Below are positions 7,468-16,201 of a stretch of 64,000 bases of DNA, piece by piece. The stretch covers positions 1 to 64,000 of the forward strand of contig NZ_QVAI01000005.1 in assembly GCF_003427025.1 (NCBI RefSeq), given 5' to 3'. How positions within the stretch are numbered: position 1 is the first letter of the stretch; each line of letters opens with the position of its first letter. The notes under the pieces are model-generated. The model ran no database searches. It was given only the letters and a program-made list of their open reading frames with translations, and was not told where the DNA came from. The position numbers were made by a program, and so were the translations under genes. This stretch comes from Jiangella endophytica. Its GTDB lineage: Bacteria; Actinomycetota; Actinomycetes; Jiangellales; Jiangellaceae.

Positions 7468-8469
7468 GTGACCGCCGAGCTGTGGTCGTCGGCCGAGTGG
7501 CTGGCGACGGCGACCGGGTGGCTGGACGACCGGCTCGCGGCCGCCGGGCGGGTCCGCAGCGGGCCCGTGACCCAGCCGCACCTGCGTCCCTGGGGCACCG
7601 TCCTCACCGCGCCGACCGATCGGGGGCCGGTCTGGCTCAAGGCGCCCGGCCCGGAGTCGGCGTTCGAGGTGCCGCTGTACCGGCTGCTGGCGAAGGTCGC
7701 TCCGGACCGCGTGCTCGTGCCGATCGCCGCCGACGTCGACCGTGACTGGCTGCTGCTCCCCGACGGCGGCACACCATTGGGCGACGGCGTGCCGGCCGAC
7801 CAGCTGCCCGGCGCCGTCGCCGCGATCGTGCCGCTGTACGCCGAGTTGCAGCGCGCCCTCGCCGGGCAGATCGGCGACCTGCTCGCGTTCGGTCTGGCCG
7901 ACCTGCGGCCGAACGGGCTGCCCGATCGGCTGGACGAGGCCGTCGAGGCGATCGGCCGGTATCTCGGACGGCACGCGGACGACGACGACCGCGCCGCCCT
8001 GCGCCGGGTGGCCGATGCCCGGCCGAGCGTCGTGACGTGGTGCGAGCGGCTGGCCGCCGGGGTCGTGCCGGCCAGCGTCGATCACAACGACCTGCACGTC
8101 TGGAACGTCCTGACGACACCGTCGGGGGGACCGCGCTTCTACGACTGGGGCGATGCCGTCGTGGCGCACCCGTTCGCCAGCATGCTGGTCACGCTCGGCT
8201 TCCTCCGCTCCGAGCTGCGCCTGGCCGACGACGACCCACGGATACTCCGGGTGCGCGACGCCTATCTCGAGGCGTTCTCCGACCTGGGGTCGCCGGCGGG
8301 GCTGGTGACGGAACTCGAGCTGGCCTGCCGCGTCGGCAGGATCGGGCGGTCGCTGGTGTGGCTGCGAGCGGTGCGGGCGGACGGGTTCGAGCGTGCGGGC
8401 GCGTTCGCGCGGGCGCCGCTGCAGACGCTGGCCGCTCTGCTGGCGGAGTCGCCGTTCGATCTGGGCTGA
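7468..8469 (+). CDS. aminoglycoside phosphotransferase (APH)-family kinase-like protein
   Basis: 333 aa from GTG 7468; an earlier ATG in frame would read through the 18-bp repeats and is rejected. The kinase catalytic loop is HNDLHVWNVL (H206, N207, D208; the usual motif is HxDxxxxN) and the DFG-equivalent is YDWGD (D226). N207 before the catalytic Asp and W210 are normal for APH-like proteins. The fold phosphorylates small alcohols such as aminoglycosides, homoserine or choline; the substrate cannot be told. It stands alone, in the same direction as the MFS gene but separated by the repeats. Confidence 0.82.
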   Translation: MTAELWSSAEWLATATGWLDDRLAAAGRVRSGPVTQPHLRPWGTVLTAPTDRGPVWLKAPGPESAFEVPLYRLLAKVAPDRVLVPIAADVDRDWLLLPDGGTPLGDGVPADQLPGAVAAIVPLYAELQRALAGQIGDLLAFGLADLRPNGLPDRLDEAVEAIGRYLGRHADDDDRAALRRVADARPSVVTWCERLAAGVVPASVDHNDLHVWNVLTTPSGGPRFYDWGDAVVAHPFASMLVTLGFLRSELRLADDDPRILRVRDAYLEAFSDLGSPAGLVTELELACRVGRIGRSLVWLRAVRADGFERAGAFARAPLQTLAALLAESPFDLG

Positions 8470-8983
8470 CGCAGCGCCCCGGCCCACCAGAGCACTCTCA
8501 TGGCACACCTCCGGTCGACTCGATGGCGTCGCGGACGCCGTCCTCCGGGCGCATCCACCGCCGAGCCGCGGCCGGCCGCCGCGACTCAAGGGTGAACACC
8601 GGGTCGCCCAGCCCGGACCACGCGAAGGCCCGGCCGCCGCCGATGGCGGCGGCGCTCCCGGCACCCGGCGGTCGACGCCGCGGCGTGTGTCGAAGCCGTC
8701 CGCCGCCGGCCTCTGCGGCACCGCCAGGACGCCTGCGTCGTCGATCCGCACGTCGAGGCCGGTCGCGAAGCCGCGCTGCCGACGGATCGCCCAGGTCGAG
8801 CCGGCGCGCCTCGATGGAGCCCGCGCGGCCGACGTCCCGTCGACGCCGCGGCCGGCCGTGACCAGCGGCGGTCGCGCCGGCCGGTCACGTCCACCGCCGT
8901 CCATCCGGACAGGTCGCCCCCACTGGCCGGTCCGCCGGCCGGCGTCGCCCTGACTGCGAGCCGGCGCCGGCCGGTCACCTGCC
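8470..8983. other. 514-bp stretch without a convincing gene
   Basis: Both strands are open but low-complexity. A short minus-strand segment around 8713-8790 translates to a protein-like string (GFATGLDVRIDDAGVLAVPQ), but the flanking sequence in that frame is Arg/Ala/Pro filler. It may be a remnant of a decayed gene. It lies between the convergent 3' ends of the kinase and the DUF1707 gene. Confidence 0.4.
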
Positions 8984-9589
8984 CTAGCGGCTGGACGCCC
9001 AGCCGCGGGGCTGCGGTCCCCAGCCGGGGCGGGCCGGCGGCCAGTCGCGCCGCTCGGCGAACCGGTCGCCGCGGCTCGGCGGCGCCCCGCCGCGGCGGCT
9101 GGATCCGTCCCAGCCGCGCCCACTCGGCGGCCCCCAGCCCCGGCGGCCGGACGGACCCCAGCCGGGCGGTCCCCAGCCGGAGCGCGGCCCGCCGCCCTCG
9201 TACCCGTGCCAGTGGCGCCGCCGCCAGGGCGGCCCGCCGAACAGGAACAGCATCCCGAAGACGAACAGCAACCAGGGCGCCGTCCAGACGATGAGGAACA
9301 GCAGCCCACCGAAGGCCATCATCGCCAGCGGCGCCAGGAGCAGCAGCCGCGGCACCGGCCACGGCCCGCGTGCCCGTCCCTGCGGCGCCGTCTCGAACCG
9401 GACGGCGACCGGCTGCGGCAGGTCGGTGAAGAGCTCGTCGAGATCGTCGGCGTAGCGGGCGGACCACGCACGGCCGGACCGCTCGTCGAACTCGTCCTTG
9501 GTGAGCCGGCCCGCGGCGAAGTGCTCGCCGAGGGCCGACACGGCGGCGTCGCGCTCGGCGTCGCCGACCCGGAAGGCCGGCCCGCTCAT
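8984..9589 (-). CDS. DUF1707 (SHOCT-like) membrane protein with Trp/Gly/Pro-rich tail
   Basis: 201 aa. Residues 5-58 (FRVGDAERDAAVSALGEHFA, then GRLTKDEFDER) are a clear DUF1707 domain, a short helical module found at the N-terminus of many actinobacterial membrane proteins. A hydrophobic hairpin follows at about 78-118. The last 80 residues are low-complexity, with repeated WGPP/GWGPS, rich in Arg, Gly, Trp and Pro. The start overlaps the stop of the upstream PadR gene (9586-9589), so the two are co-transcribed. Function unknown; PadR partners are often membrane proteins of the stress or drug response. Confidence 0.85.
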   Translation of the reverse strand: MSGPAFRVGDAERDAAVSALGEHFAAGRLTKDEFDERSGRAWSARYADDLDELFTDLPQPVAVRFETAPQGRARGPWPVPRLLLLAPLAMMAFGGLLFLIVWTAPWLLFVFGMLFLFGGPPWRRRHWHGYEGGGPRSGWGPPGWGPSGRRGWGPPSGRGWDGSSRRGGAPPSRGDRFAERRDWPPARPGWGPQPRGWASSR

Positions 9590-10188
9590 CGGGGGCCACC
9601 TTCCTGGTCATCACCGTCGGCGAGGATGCCGTACAGCTTGCGCCGGGTGTCGGCCAGCACCTCGCGGGCGCGGGCCTGCTGGTCGGGGCTGCCGGTGGCC
9701 ATGATCTGCCACAGCGCCTGTGCGGTCTGCGCGACGAGCGGACGCAGACCGGCGGCGTCGTCGTCCTCGGCGTTGGCCGACATCGACTCCCACGGCGCAT
9801 TGACCTCGGCCGCGTGCTCCTGGACGTACTGCTCGCCCTCGGCAGTCAGCCGGAACGTCCGCCGGCCGCTGGCCTCGTCGGCGCGGACCAGGCCCTCGTC
9901 CTCGAGCTGCTGCAGCGTCGGGTAGATCGAGCCGGGGCTCGGCTTCCACACGCCGCCGCTGCGCTCGGCGATCTCCTGGATCATCTGGTAGCCGTTCATC
10001 GGCCGGTCGGCCAGCACCCCGAGGATCGCCGCGCGGATGTCGCCGCGGCGCGCCTTCGGGCCTCGTCGACCCCAAGGCGGCCCGCCCCATGGGCCACCGG
10101 CCCACGGAGGTCCGCCCCAGGAGCCACGGCCCCCTCCTCCGAACATGTCCCACGGCCCGAAGCCGTGTCCTCCGCGTCGTCCGTGCAT
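9586..10188 (-). CDS. PadR-family transcriptional regulator with Gly-rich N-terminus
   Basis: 200 aa from ATG 10188, preceded by GGTGAG; a GTG at 10197 is an alternative. The first 50 residues are Gly/Trp/Pro-rich (PWDMFGGGGRGSWGG and similar), then a PadR winged helix at about 55-125 (AILGVLADRPMNGYQMIQEI, then SPGSIYPTLQQLEDEGLV), then a helical C-terminal dimerisation region. The disordered Gly-rich leader before the HTH recurs in PadR proteins that sit beside membrane partners. It is divergent from the methyltransferase gene across 97 bp containing the palindrome at 10217-10243, its likely operator. Confidence 0.9.
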   Translation of the reverse strand: MHGRRGGHGFGPWDMFGGGGRGSWGGPPWAGGPWGGPPWGRRGPKARRGDIRAAILGVLADRPMNGYQMIQEIAERSGGVWKPSPGSIYPTLQQLEDEGLVRADEASGRRTFRLTAEGEQYVQEHAAEVNAPWESMSANAEDDDAAGLRPLVAQTAQALWQIMATGSPDQQARAREVLADTRRKLYGILADGDDQEGGPR

Positions 10189-10216
10189 CGTTCTCACCTA
10201 CTTGTCCATCGAACGG

Positions 10217-10243
10217 TCGCGATACTCAGACGATATATCGCGA
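10217..10243. promoter_or_regulatory. palindromic operator in the padR/methyltransferase divergent region
   Basis: Perfect inverted repeat TCGCGATA-N11-TATCGCGA, with an inner palindrome CGATATATCG (10231-10240). It is AT-richer than its surroundings, lies between divergent genes, and has the dyad form bound by PadR dimers. Binding is inferred from position and symmetry. Confidence 0.6.
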
Positions 10244-10285
10244 TTGTTCAGCCGACAAGCCCTCGGACGGGGTTACCCTCACGAG

Positions 10286-11011
10286 GTGACGACCGACGAG
10301 TTCCACCTGCGCGCCAGTTCGTTCGGCGGGGTCGCCGACGTCTACGAACGCACCCGGCCCGGATACCCGGACGATGCGGTGCGCTGGCTGACCGGCGACC
10401 AGCCCGTCCGCGTCCTCGACCTCGGCGCCGGGACCGGCAAGCTGACCAGGTCGCTCGTCGCCGCCGGGCACGACGTCGTCGCGGTCGACCCGTCCGAGCC
10501 GATGCTCGCCCAGCTGCGTACCGCACTGCCCGCCGTCGACGCGCGGGCCGGGACGGCGGAGCGGCTGCCGCTGGACGACGCGTCGGTCGACGTCGTCACG
10601 GCCGGCCAGGCCTATCACTGGTTCGACCCCGCGACGGCGCTGCCGGAGATCGCCCGCGTGCTGCGGCCCGGCGGACGGCTCGGCCTGGTCTGGAACCTGC
10701 GCGACGACTCCGTCGGCTGGGTCGACGAGCTCTGGTCGATGTTCGGCGACCACGAGGGCCGCCGCGCCGACGACCCTCAGGTGATCACGCCGTTCGGGCC
10801 GGTCGAGCAGCGGACGTTCCGGCACGAGCAACGTCTCGACCGCGACGGCCTGCTCGGGCTGGTCGCGTCGCGCTCCTACGTCGCCATCCTCACCGCGCCG
10901 GAACGCGAGGCACTCCTGACCCGCGTCGGCGCCCTCTACGACCGCGTCGCCGGACCGGACGGCGTCGTGCTGCCGTACGCGACGCACTGCTACCGCTCGA
11001 CTCGCGGCTGA
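10286..11011 (+). CDS. class I SAM-dependent methyltransferase
   Basis: 241 aa, GTG 10286. Motif I is VLDLGAGTGKLT (about residues 41-52), the acidic loop is VAVDPS, and motif IV is the region VDVVTAGQAYHWFD. The HWFD signature and the LRPGGRLGLVWNLRD post-motif are typical of the Methyltransf_11 group related to trans-aconitate and small-molecule methyltransferases. Substrate unknown. It is divergent from padR, so the palindrome between them may control both directions. A weak 3' region of about 190 bp separates it from the iron-regulated operon. Confidence 0.88.
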   Translation: MTTDEFHLRASSFGGVADVYERTRPGYPDDAVRWLTGDQPVRVLDLGAGTGKLTRSLVAAGHDVVAVDPSEPMLAQLRTALPAVDARAGTAERLPLDDASVDVVTAGQAYHWFDPATALPEIARVLRPGGRLGLVWNLRDDSVGWVDELWSMFGDHEGRRADDPQVITPFGPVEQRTFRHEQRLDRDGLLGLVASRSYVAILTAPEREALLTRVGALYDRVAGPDGVVLPYATHCYRSTRG

Positions 11012-11186
11012 CGGACCGCCGTCAGGCCCGACGCCCCGCCGCCCAAGGCCGGCGGCCGCCACCGTCACCAGGCGTCTGCGCACATCACGGGGCCCGCGGG
11101 TCCGGCGTGGCACCGGATTCGGTGGTGAACGTGATCAAACGGATGCGACACGGACGGACGGGGCGGATTCGCGCACCCGGGGCAAG

Positions 11187-11205
11187 TAAGGTTAGCCTCT
11201 GCTCA
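11187..11205 (+). promoter_or_regulatory. IdeR/DtxR-type iron box
   Basis: TAAGGTTAGCCTCTGCTCA matches the 19-bp DtxR/IdeR consensus TTAGGTTAGSCTAACCTAA at 14 positions, with the left half (AAGGTTAGCCT) nearly perfect. It ends on the first base of the first siderophore permease gene (ATG 11205). Iron-loaded IdeR would repress the operon here. Confidence 0.7.
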
Positions 11206-12296
11206 TGCCCGCTCCCGCCGTCGACCGGCCGCCCGAGCCGCCGTCCGGCAGCGTCGCCACCGCCGACGACGCGGCGGTCGCCGCGGCCGGACTGGTCCGC
11301 ACGACCCGGGGCCGGCTGCTGTGGCTGGGGGTCTGCGTCGCGGTCCTGGCGGTGATCTGCCTCGCCAGCATCGCGATCGGCGCCAAGTACATCCCGCTGG
11401 ACGAGGTCATGCGGGCACTGTTCGACTCCGGTGACGCGAACAACCAGGTCATCGTCGGCGACATGCGGGTGAACCGCACGCTGCTCGGCGTGATCTGCGG
11501 CATCGCGCTCGGCCTGGCCGGCGCGCTCATGCAGGCGCTGACCCGCAACCCGCTCGCCGACCCCGGCATCCTCGGCGTCAACGCCGGCGCCGCGTTCGCC
11601 GTCGTGCTCGGCGTGACGCTGTTCGGGTCGATGAGCCTCTACGGCTACATCTGGTTCGCCTTCGGCGGCGCGGCCCTGGCCAGCGTCATCGTCTACGCGC
11701 TGGCGTCGCTCGGACGGGGGCAGGCGTCGCCGGTGCGGCTGGCGCTGTCGGGCATCGCGCTGGCCGCGGTGCTGCTCGGGTTCACCCAGGCGATGGTGAT
11801 CATGGACCCGGAGGTGCTCGACGTCTACCGGTTCTGGCAGGTCGGGTCGCTGGCCGGCCGCGACGTCGAGACCGTCGGCTCGGTGCTGCCGTTCATCGTG
11901 GTCGGCGTGCTGCTCGCGCTGGGGCTGGCCCGGACGCTGGACGCGATGGCGCTGGGCGACGACACGGCGGCGGCGCTCGGCGTGAACGTCCTGCTGGCCC
12001 GCGTGATCGGCGTGCTGGCGGTGACGCTGCTGTGCGGCGCGGCGACCGCGGCGATGGGGCCGGTCGCCTTCGTCGGGCTGATGGTCCCGCACATCGTGCG
12101 CGCGTTCACCGGGCCCGACCAGCGCTGGATCCTGCCGTTCTGCCTGGTCGTGTCGCCGATCCTGCTGCTGGCGTCCGACATCGTCGGACGGGTCGTGCTG
12201 TCGACCGGCGAACTGCAGGTCGGCATCGTGACGACGGTCATCGGCGGCCCGGTGCTGATCGCGCTGGTGCGCCGCCGCCGGATGGTGTCCTCGTGA
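11205..12296 (+). CDS. iron-siderophore ABC importer permease (FecCD family), first subunit
   Basis: 363 aa, ATG 11205. FecCD/BtuC-type permease with about 9-10 helices after a 40-residue cytoplasmic N-terminus. The signature segments are present: RVNRTLLGVICGIALGLAGA, QALTRNPLADPGILGVNAGA, and the cytoplasmic coupling region GAATAAMGPVAFVGLMVPHI. It forms the membrane channel with the second permease (12293) and is energised by the ATPase at 13422. The iron box directly upstream implies repression by iron. The next gene overlaps by 4 bp (GTGA). No substrate-binding lipoprotein is encoded beside it. Confidence 0.92.
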   Translation: MPAPAVDRPPEPPSGSVATADDAAVAAAGLVRTTRGRLLWLGVCVAVLAVICLASIAIGAKYIPLDEVMRALFDSGDANNQVIVGDMRVNRTLLGVICGIALGLAGALMQALTRNPLADPGILGVNAGAAFAVVLGVTLFGSMSLYGYIWFAFGGAALASVIVYALASLGRGQASPVRLALSGIALAAVLLGFTQAMVIMDPEVLDVYRFWQVGSLAGRDVETVGSVLPFIVVGVLLALGLARTLDAMALGDDTAAALGVNVLLARVIGVLAVTLLCGAATAAMGPVAFVGLMVPHIVRAFTGPDQRWILPFCLVVSPILLLASDIVGRVVLSTGELQVGIVTTVIGGPVLIALVRRRRMVSS

Positions 12297-13429
12297 CGGC
12301 CCCGACGACGCCCGCGGCGCCGGCCGGTCCCCCTGGGACGTCCGGTCCGGACGCGAAGACCCGGCGGATCAGCGTCGCCCCGACCGACCTGTCGCCCACC
12401 GGCTACGTGCTGCGCGGGCCGCGTGAGCTGTCGGTCCGGTTCGACCGCCGCGTCACGCTGATGTGCGGGCTGCTCGTCGCGGTGCTGGTGGCGGTCTTCC
12501 TGACGTCGCTGGCGGTCGGTGACTTCACCATCTCGCCGGGCGACGTGGTGCGGACGCTGTTCGGCAACCCGCCGGACCCGCTGGCCGACTTCATCGTCAA
12601 CGGCCGCCGGTTGCCGCGTGTGCTGGTCGCGTTCCTGGTCGGCGGCGCGCTCGGCGCGTCCGGCGCGGTATTCCAGAGCCTGTCGCGCAACCCGCTGGGC
12701 AGCCCGGACGTCATCGGCTTCACGTCCGGCGCGTCGGCGGGCGCGGTGTTCGTGATCCTGGTGACCGGCGGCAGCATGCTGCAGGTCGCCGGCGGCGCCG
12801 TCGTCGGCGGGCTGGTCACCGCGATCGCCGTGTACCTGCTGGCCTACAAGCGCGGCGTCCAGGGGTTCCGGCTGATCCTCGTCGGCATCGCGGCCGGCGC
12901 CATGCTGACGTCCGCGGTCCACTACATGCTCATGCGGGCCGAGCTGATCCAGGCCGCCAGCGCGCAGGTCTGGCTGACCGGGTCGCTGAACACCCGCGCC
13001 TGGGACCACGTCGTCGCCGTCGGCATCGGCGTCGCACTGGTCGCGCCGCTGCTCGCCGTCCTGTCCCGGCCGATGCGGCTGATCGAGATGGGCGACGAGG
13101 CGGCGACGGGCCTCGGCGTCAACGCGGAGCGGACGCGGCTGGGCATGCTGCTCGCCGCGACGGTGCTCGCGGCCATCGCCGTCGCGGCGGCGGGGCCCAT
13201 CGCGTTCATCGCACTGTCGGCGCCGCACCTGGCCCGGCGGCTCACCGGGGCGTCCGGCGCCGCCGTCGGCGCGGCCGCACTCATGGGCGCGGCGCTGCTG
13301 GGCGCCAGCGACCTCATCGCTCAATGGGTGCTGCCGACGCCACTGCCGGTCGGCGTGGTGACGGTGTGCATCGGCGGTCTGTACCTCGTCTGGCTCCTCG
13401 CACGGGAAGGGCGGCGCAACCATGTCTGA
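12293..13429 (+). CDS. iron-siderophore ABC importer permease (FecCD family), second subunit
   Basis: 378 aa, GTG 12293, overlapping the first permease by 4 bp. Same FecCD fold: RRLPRVLVAFLVGGALGASG, QSLSRNPLGSPDVIGFTSGA, and the coupling segment AAAGPIAFIALSAPHLARRL. FepD/FepG-type systems use two different permeases, and this is the FepG-like partner. The cytoplasmic N-terminus of about 50 residues is longer than in E. coli FepG. It overlaps the ATPase gene start by 8 bp, so the three genes form one translationally coupled operon. Confidence 0.92.
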   Translation: MTAPTTPAAPAGPPGTSGPDAKTRRISVAPTDLSPTGYVLRGPRELSVRFDRRVTLMCGLLVAVLVAVFLTSLAVGDFTISPGDVVRTLFGNPPDPLADFIVNGRRLPRVLVAFLVGGALGASGAVFQSLSRNPLGSPDVIGFTSGASAGAVFVILVTGGSMLQVAGGAVVGGLVTAIAVYLLAYKRGVQGFRLILVGIAAGAMLTSAVHYMLMRAELIQAASAQVWLTGSLNTRAWDHVVAVGIGVALVAPLLAVLSRPMRLIEMGDEAATGLGVNAERTRLGMLLAATVLAAIAVAAAGPIAFIALSAPHLARRLTGASGAAVGAAALMGAALLGASDLIAQWVLPTPLPVGVVTVCIGGLYLVWLLAREGRRNHV

Positions 13430-14228
13430 ACCCCGGCTGCACGGGAACGACCTCACGCTCGCATACGACGAGCGGGTCATCTCCCGCGAGCTGTCCGTGG
13501 CGATCCCGGACGGGTCGTTCACGGTGATCGTCGGGCCCAACGCGTGCGGCAAGTCCACGCTGCTGCGCGCACTGGCCCGCATGCTCAAGCCGACGGCCGG
13601 CGCCGTCCACCTGGACGGCCAGCTGATCACCCAGTACCCGACGAAGGAGGCGGCGCGCCGGCTCGGGCTGCTGCCGCAGTCGTCCATCGCACCCGAGGGC
13701 ATCACCGTCGCCGACCTCGTGTCCCGCGGCCGCTACCCGCACCAGCGGCTGTTCCGGCAGTGGTCCACCGCCGACACCGAGGCGGTCGCCGACGCGATGG
13801 CGAACACCGGCATCACCGACCTGCGGCATCGCCGGGTCGACGAACTGTCCGGAGGTCAGCGTCAGCGGGTCTGGCTGGCGATGGTGCTGGCCCAGCAGAC
13901 GCCGATCCTGCTGCTGGACGAGCCGACGACGTTCCTCGACATCGCGCACCAGATCGAGGTGCTCGACCTCTGCCACGACCTGCACGCGACGCACGGCCGC
14001 ACGCTGGTCGCCGTCCTGCACGACCTCAACCACGCCTGCCGCTACGCGACCCACCTGATCGCGATGCGCGACGGCGAGATCGTCGCCGAGGGCGCGCCCT
14101 CGGACATCGTCGACGAAACGCTGGTACGCGATGTGTTCGGGCTGTCCTGCCGGATCATCGACGACCCCGAGACGGGCACGCCGCTGGTCATCCCGGCCGC
14201 GAAGCAGCCGCTCGTCACCACTGCGTGA
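13422..14228 (+). CDS. iron-siderophore ABC importer ATPase (FepC-like)
   Basis: 268 aa, ATG 13422. Walker A is GPNACGKST (residues 38-46), the signature LSGGQRQR, Walker B ILLLDEPT, the D-loop and the H-loop VLHDLNHA are intact. The family usually has GPNGCGKST; the Gly to Ala change is tolerated in relatives. It hydrolyses ATP to drive import of ferric siderophore through the two permeases upstream. Its 3' end overlaps the convergent lysR gene by 14 bp. The cognate binding protein must lie elsewhere. Confidence 0.93.
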   Translation: MSEPRLHGNDLTLAYDERVISRELSVAIPDGSFTVIVGPNACGKSTLLRALARMLKPTAGAVHLDGQLITQYPTKEAARRLGLLPQSSIAPEGITVADLVSRGRYPHQRLFRQWSTADTEAVADAMANTGITDLRHRRVDELSGGQRQRVWLAMVLAQQTPILLLDEPTTFLDIAHQIEVLDLCHDLHATHGRTLVAVLHDLNHACRYATHLIAMRDGEIVAEGAPSDIVDETLVRDVFGLSCRIIDDPETGTPLVIPAAKQPLVTTA

Positions 14229-15111
14229 ACTCGGCCGCCGCCGCACGCAGGGCGGTACGGAACGCCTGGACGGGCAGCGGCGCGGGCGAGCGGCCGTAGG
14301 TGGCGACGGCGACGGTGCGGCGGTCGCCGGGCAGCGGCTCGACCCGGACGCCCGGATGCCGGTTCGCCGTCAGCGCCAGCCCGGGCAGCGTGCTCACGCC
14401 CAGTCCGGCCGCGACCAGCGCCTGGACCGCCACGTAGTCGTCGGTCTCGAACGCGATGGCCGGCGTGAACCCGGCCAGCTCGCACGACTCGACGAGGTGC
14501 GTGCGACAGCGCTCGCACCCGGCAATCCAGCGTGCGCTCGCGTGCGCGGCAAGGACGCCGGCGGGCACGTCGTCAGCGGGCACGTCGTCGGCAGGCGTCA
14601 CGAGGTAGAGCGGCTCGGTCAGCAGTGGCTCGACGGTGACGCCGCGTTCCTCCAGCGCGCCGTGCGCGAAGACGACCGCCACGTCGGCGTCGCCGGTGCG
14701 CAGCGCCGTCAACGCCACGGACGGCTCGGCCTCGCTGAGCGCCAGTTCGACGTCGGGATGGGCGGCTGCGAACCGGGCGGCGGCCGCCGGGACCAGCGTG
14801 GCCAGCGCCGACGGGAACGCCGCGAGCCGGACACGGCCGGTGCGCAGGCCCGCGTGCGCGGACAGCTCGGCCTCGGTGGCCTCGACCTGGCCCAGGATCT
14901 CCTCGGCCCGGCGGGCCAGCAGCTCCCCCGCCTCGGTGAGCCGCAGGCCACGGCCGGCCCGCTGGGTCAGCGGCATGCCCACCTCGGCCTCGAGCCGTGC
15001 GAGGTGGTGGCTGACGGAGGGCTGGGCGTAGTGCAGCGCGTCGGCGGCCGCCGTCACCGATCCCTCACGGGCGACCGCGACCAGCACCCGCAACCGGGTC
15101 AGATCCAGCAT
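14215..15111 (-). CDS. LysR-family transcriptional regulator
   Basis: 298 aa from ATG 15111 (MLDLTRLRVLVAVAREGS), the standard LysR start; upstream in-frame codons are non-coding. The N-terminal wHTH (ALHYAQPSVSHHLARLE) and the first linker helix are typical, followed by a periplasmic-binding-protein-like co-inducer domain (residues about 90-295). It is divergent from the threonine dehydratase-like gene at 15194 with an 82-bp intergenic region carrying a dyad, so it most likely controls that gene and itself. The effector would be an amino acid or product of that enzyme. Confidence 0.9.
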   Translation of the reverse strand: MLDLTRLRVLVAVAREGSVTAAADALHYAQPSVSHHLARLEAEVGMPLTQRAGRGLRLTEAGELLARRAEEILGQVEATEAELSAHAGLRTGRVRLAAFPSALATLVPAAAARFAAAHPDVELALSEAEPSVALTALRTGDADVAVVFAHGALEERGVTVEPLLTEPLYLVTPADDVPADDVPAGVLAAHASARWIAGCERCRTHLVESCELAGFTPAIAFETDDYVAVQALVAAGLGVSTLPGLALTANRHPGVRVEPLPGDRRTVAVATYGRSPAPLPVQAFRTALRAAAAEFTQW

Positions 15112-15131
15112 GACCAGCAAGTATAGACACC

Positions 15132-15149
15132 ATCGATGTTCACCTCGAT
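15132..15149. promoter_or_regulatory. candidate LysR binding dyad
   Basis: ATCGA-N8-TCGAT, a perfect 5-bp inverted repeat, lies between the divergent lysR and dehydratase genes. LysR sites are usually interrupted dyads of the T-N11-A type; this one contains ATC and GAT at its outer ends. Assigned by position. Confidence 0.5.
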
Positions 15150-15193
15150 AACCGGCATTGGACCTATGAGTCGTGCCGGGTGACGGTGGTCGC

Positions 15194-16201
15194 ATGGAGC
15201 CACCCACCCTCGCCGACGTCCTGGACACCCAGCGGCTGCTCGCGCCGTATCTGCCGCCGACGCCCACGTGGAACTACCCGGCGCTGGACGCCGCGGCCGG
15301 CGCGACGGTGTTCGTCAAGCACGAGAACACGCAACCCACCGGCGCGTTCAAGGTGCGCGGGGGCATCGCGCTGCTGTCGCGGCTGGACCCGGCGGAGCGC
15401 GAGCGCGGCGTGGTCGGCTACTCGACCGGCAACCACGCGCAGTCGCTGGCCTATGCGGCGCGGCTGTTCGGCGTCCCGTGCACGATCGTCATGCCCGAGC
15501 ACCCCAACCCGGCCAAGGCCGACGCCGTCCGGCGGCTCGGTGCGGAACTGGTCGAGCACGGTGCGACCTTCGACGACGCCGCGCCATACGCCCGTGCGTT
15601 GGCGGACGAGCGTGGGATGCGGCTGGTCAGCGCGGCGAACGAGCCGGCCATCATCGCCGGGGTCGCGACGGCGTACACCGAGCTGTTCGCGCAGCAGCCG
15701 CACCTGGACGCCGTCGTCGTCCCGGTCGGGAGCGGCAGCGGCGCGGCCGCGGCCTGCCTGGTCGCGTCGGCGCTGGCTCCGCAGTGCGAGGTGATCGCGG
15801 TCCAGGCGGCCGACTCGCCCGCGGCGCACGACTCGTGGCGCTCCGGGGAGCTGCTGCGGCGGCCCAACCGGACCGCCGTCGAAGGGCTCGCGACGGGGTC
15901 CGGCTTCGCGCTGCCGCAACGGGTGCTGCGCGAGCGGCTGGCCGACTTCGTGCTGGTCGACGACGATCAGATCGCCGCGGCGCAGTGGTGCCTCCTGCGC
16001 GACGCGCACACGCTGGCCGAGGGCGCCGGAGCGGCCGCGCTCGCCGTGGTGCTCGCCGATCCGGACCGGTTCGCCGGCCGCCGTGTCGCCGTCGTCTGCA
16101 CCGGCGGCAACGCGAGCGAGGCGGAGATCCTGCGCTGCAGTTCGCCCGGAACGCGGACGATCACGGCGGCGCCGGCGCTCGCCCTCAGCCGGCCGTCGTG
16201 A
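15194..16201 (+). CDS. PLP-dependent threonine dehydratase / serine racemase-like enzyme
   Basis: 335 aa from ATG 15194. The PLP lysine is K53 in TGAFKVRGG, the substrate-binding loop is STGNHAQS, and the phosphate-binding Gly loop is GSGSGAAAA. This is fold type II of the threonine dehydratase family. The length is that of catabolic (TdcB-like) or racemase forms without the ACT regulatory domain of IlvA. It would deaminate threonine or serine to the 2-oxoacid plus ammonia; a diaminopropionate or hydroxyaspartate substrate is also possible. Divergent LysR control is likely. The 3' end overlaps the convergent secreted-protein gene by 17 bp. Confidence 0.88.
   Translation: MEPPTLADVLDTQRLLAPYLPPTPTWNYPALDAAAGATVFVKHENTQPTGAFKVRGGIALLSRLDPAERERGVVGYSTGNHAQSLAYAARLFGVPCTIVMPEHPNPAKADAVRRLGAELVEHGATFDDAAPYARALADERGMRLVSAANEPAIIAGVATAYTELFAQQPHLDAVVVPVGSGSGAAAACLVASALAPQCEVIAVQAADSPAAHDSWRSGELLRRPNRTAVEGLATGSGFALPQRVLRERLADFVLVDDDQIAAAQWCLLRDAHTLAEGAGAAALAVVLADPDRFAGRRVAVVCTGGNASEAEILRCSSPGTRTITAAPALALSRPS

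Noticed and set aside
4932-7772. Very long minus-strand open frame opposite the SRPBCC and MFS genes
   Set aside because: His/Gln/Arg/Asp-rich composition of an antisense frame in high-GC DNA; the plus-strand genes have clear domains.
8700-8800. Possible pseudogene fragment on the minus strand
   Set aside because: Only about 25 residues look protein-like; no family recognised and no neighbouring fragment in another frame.
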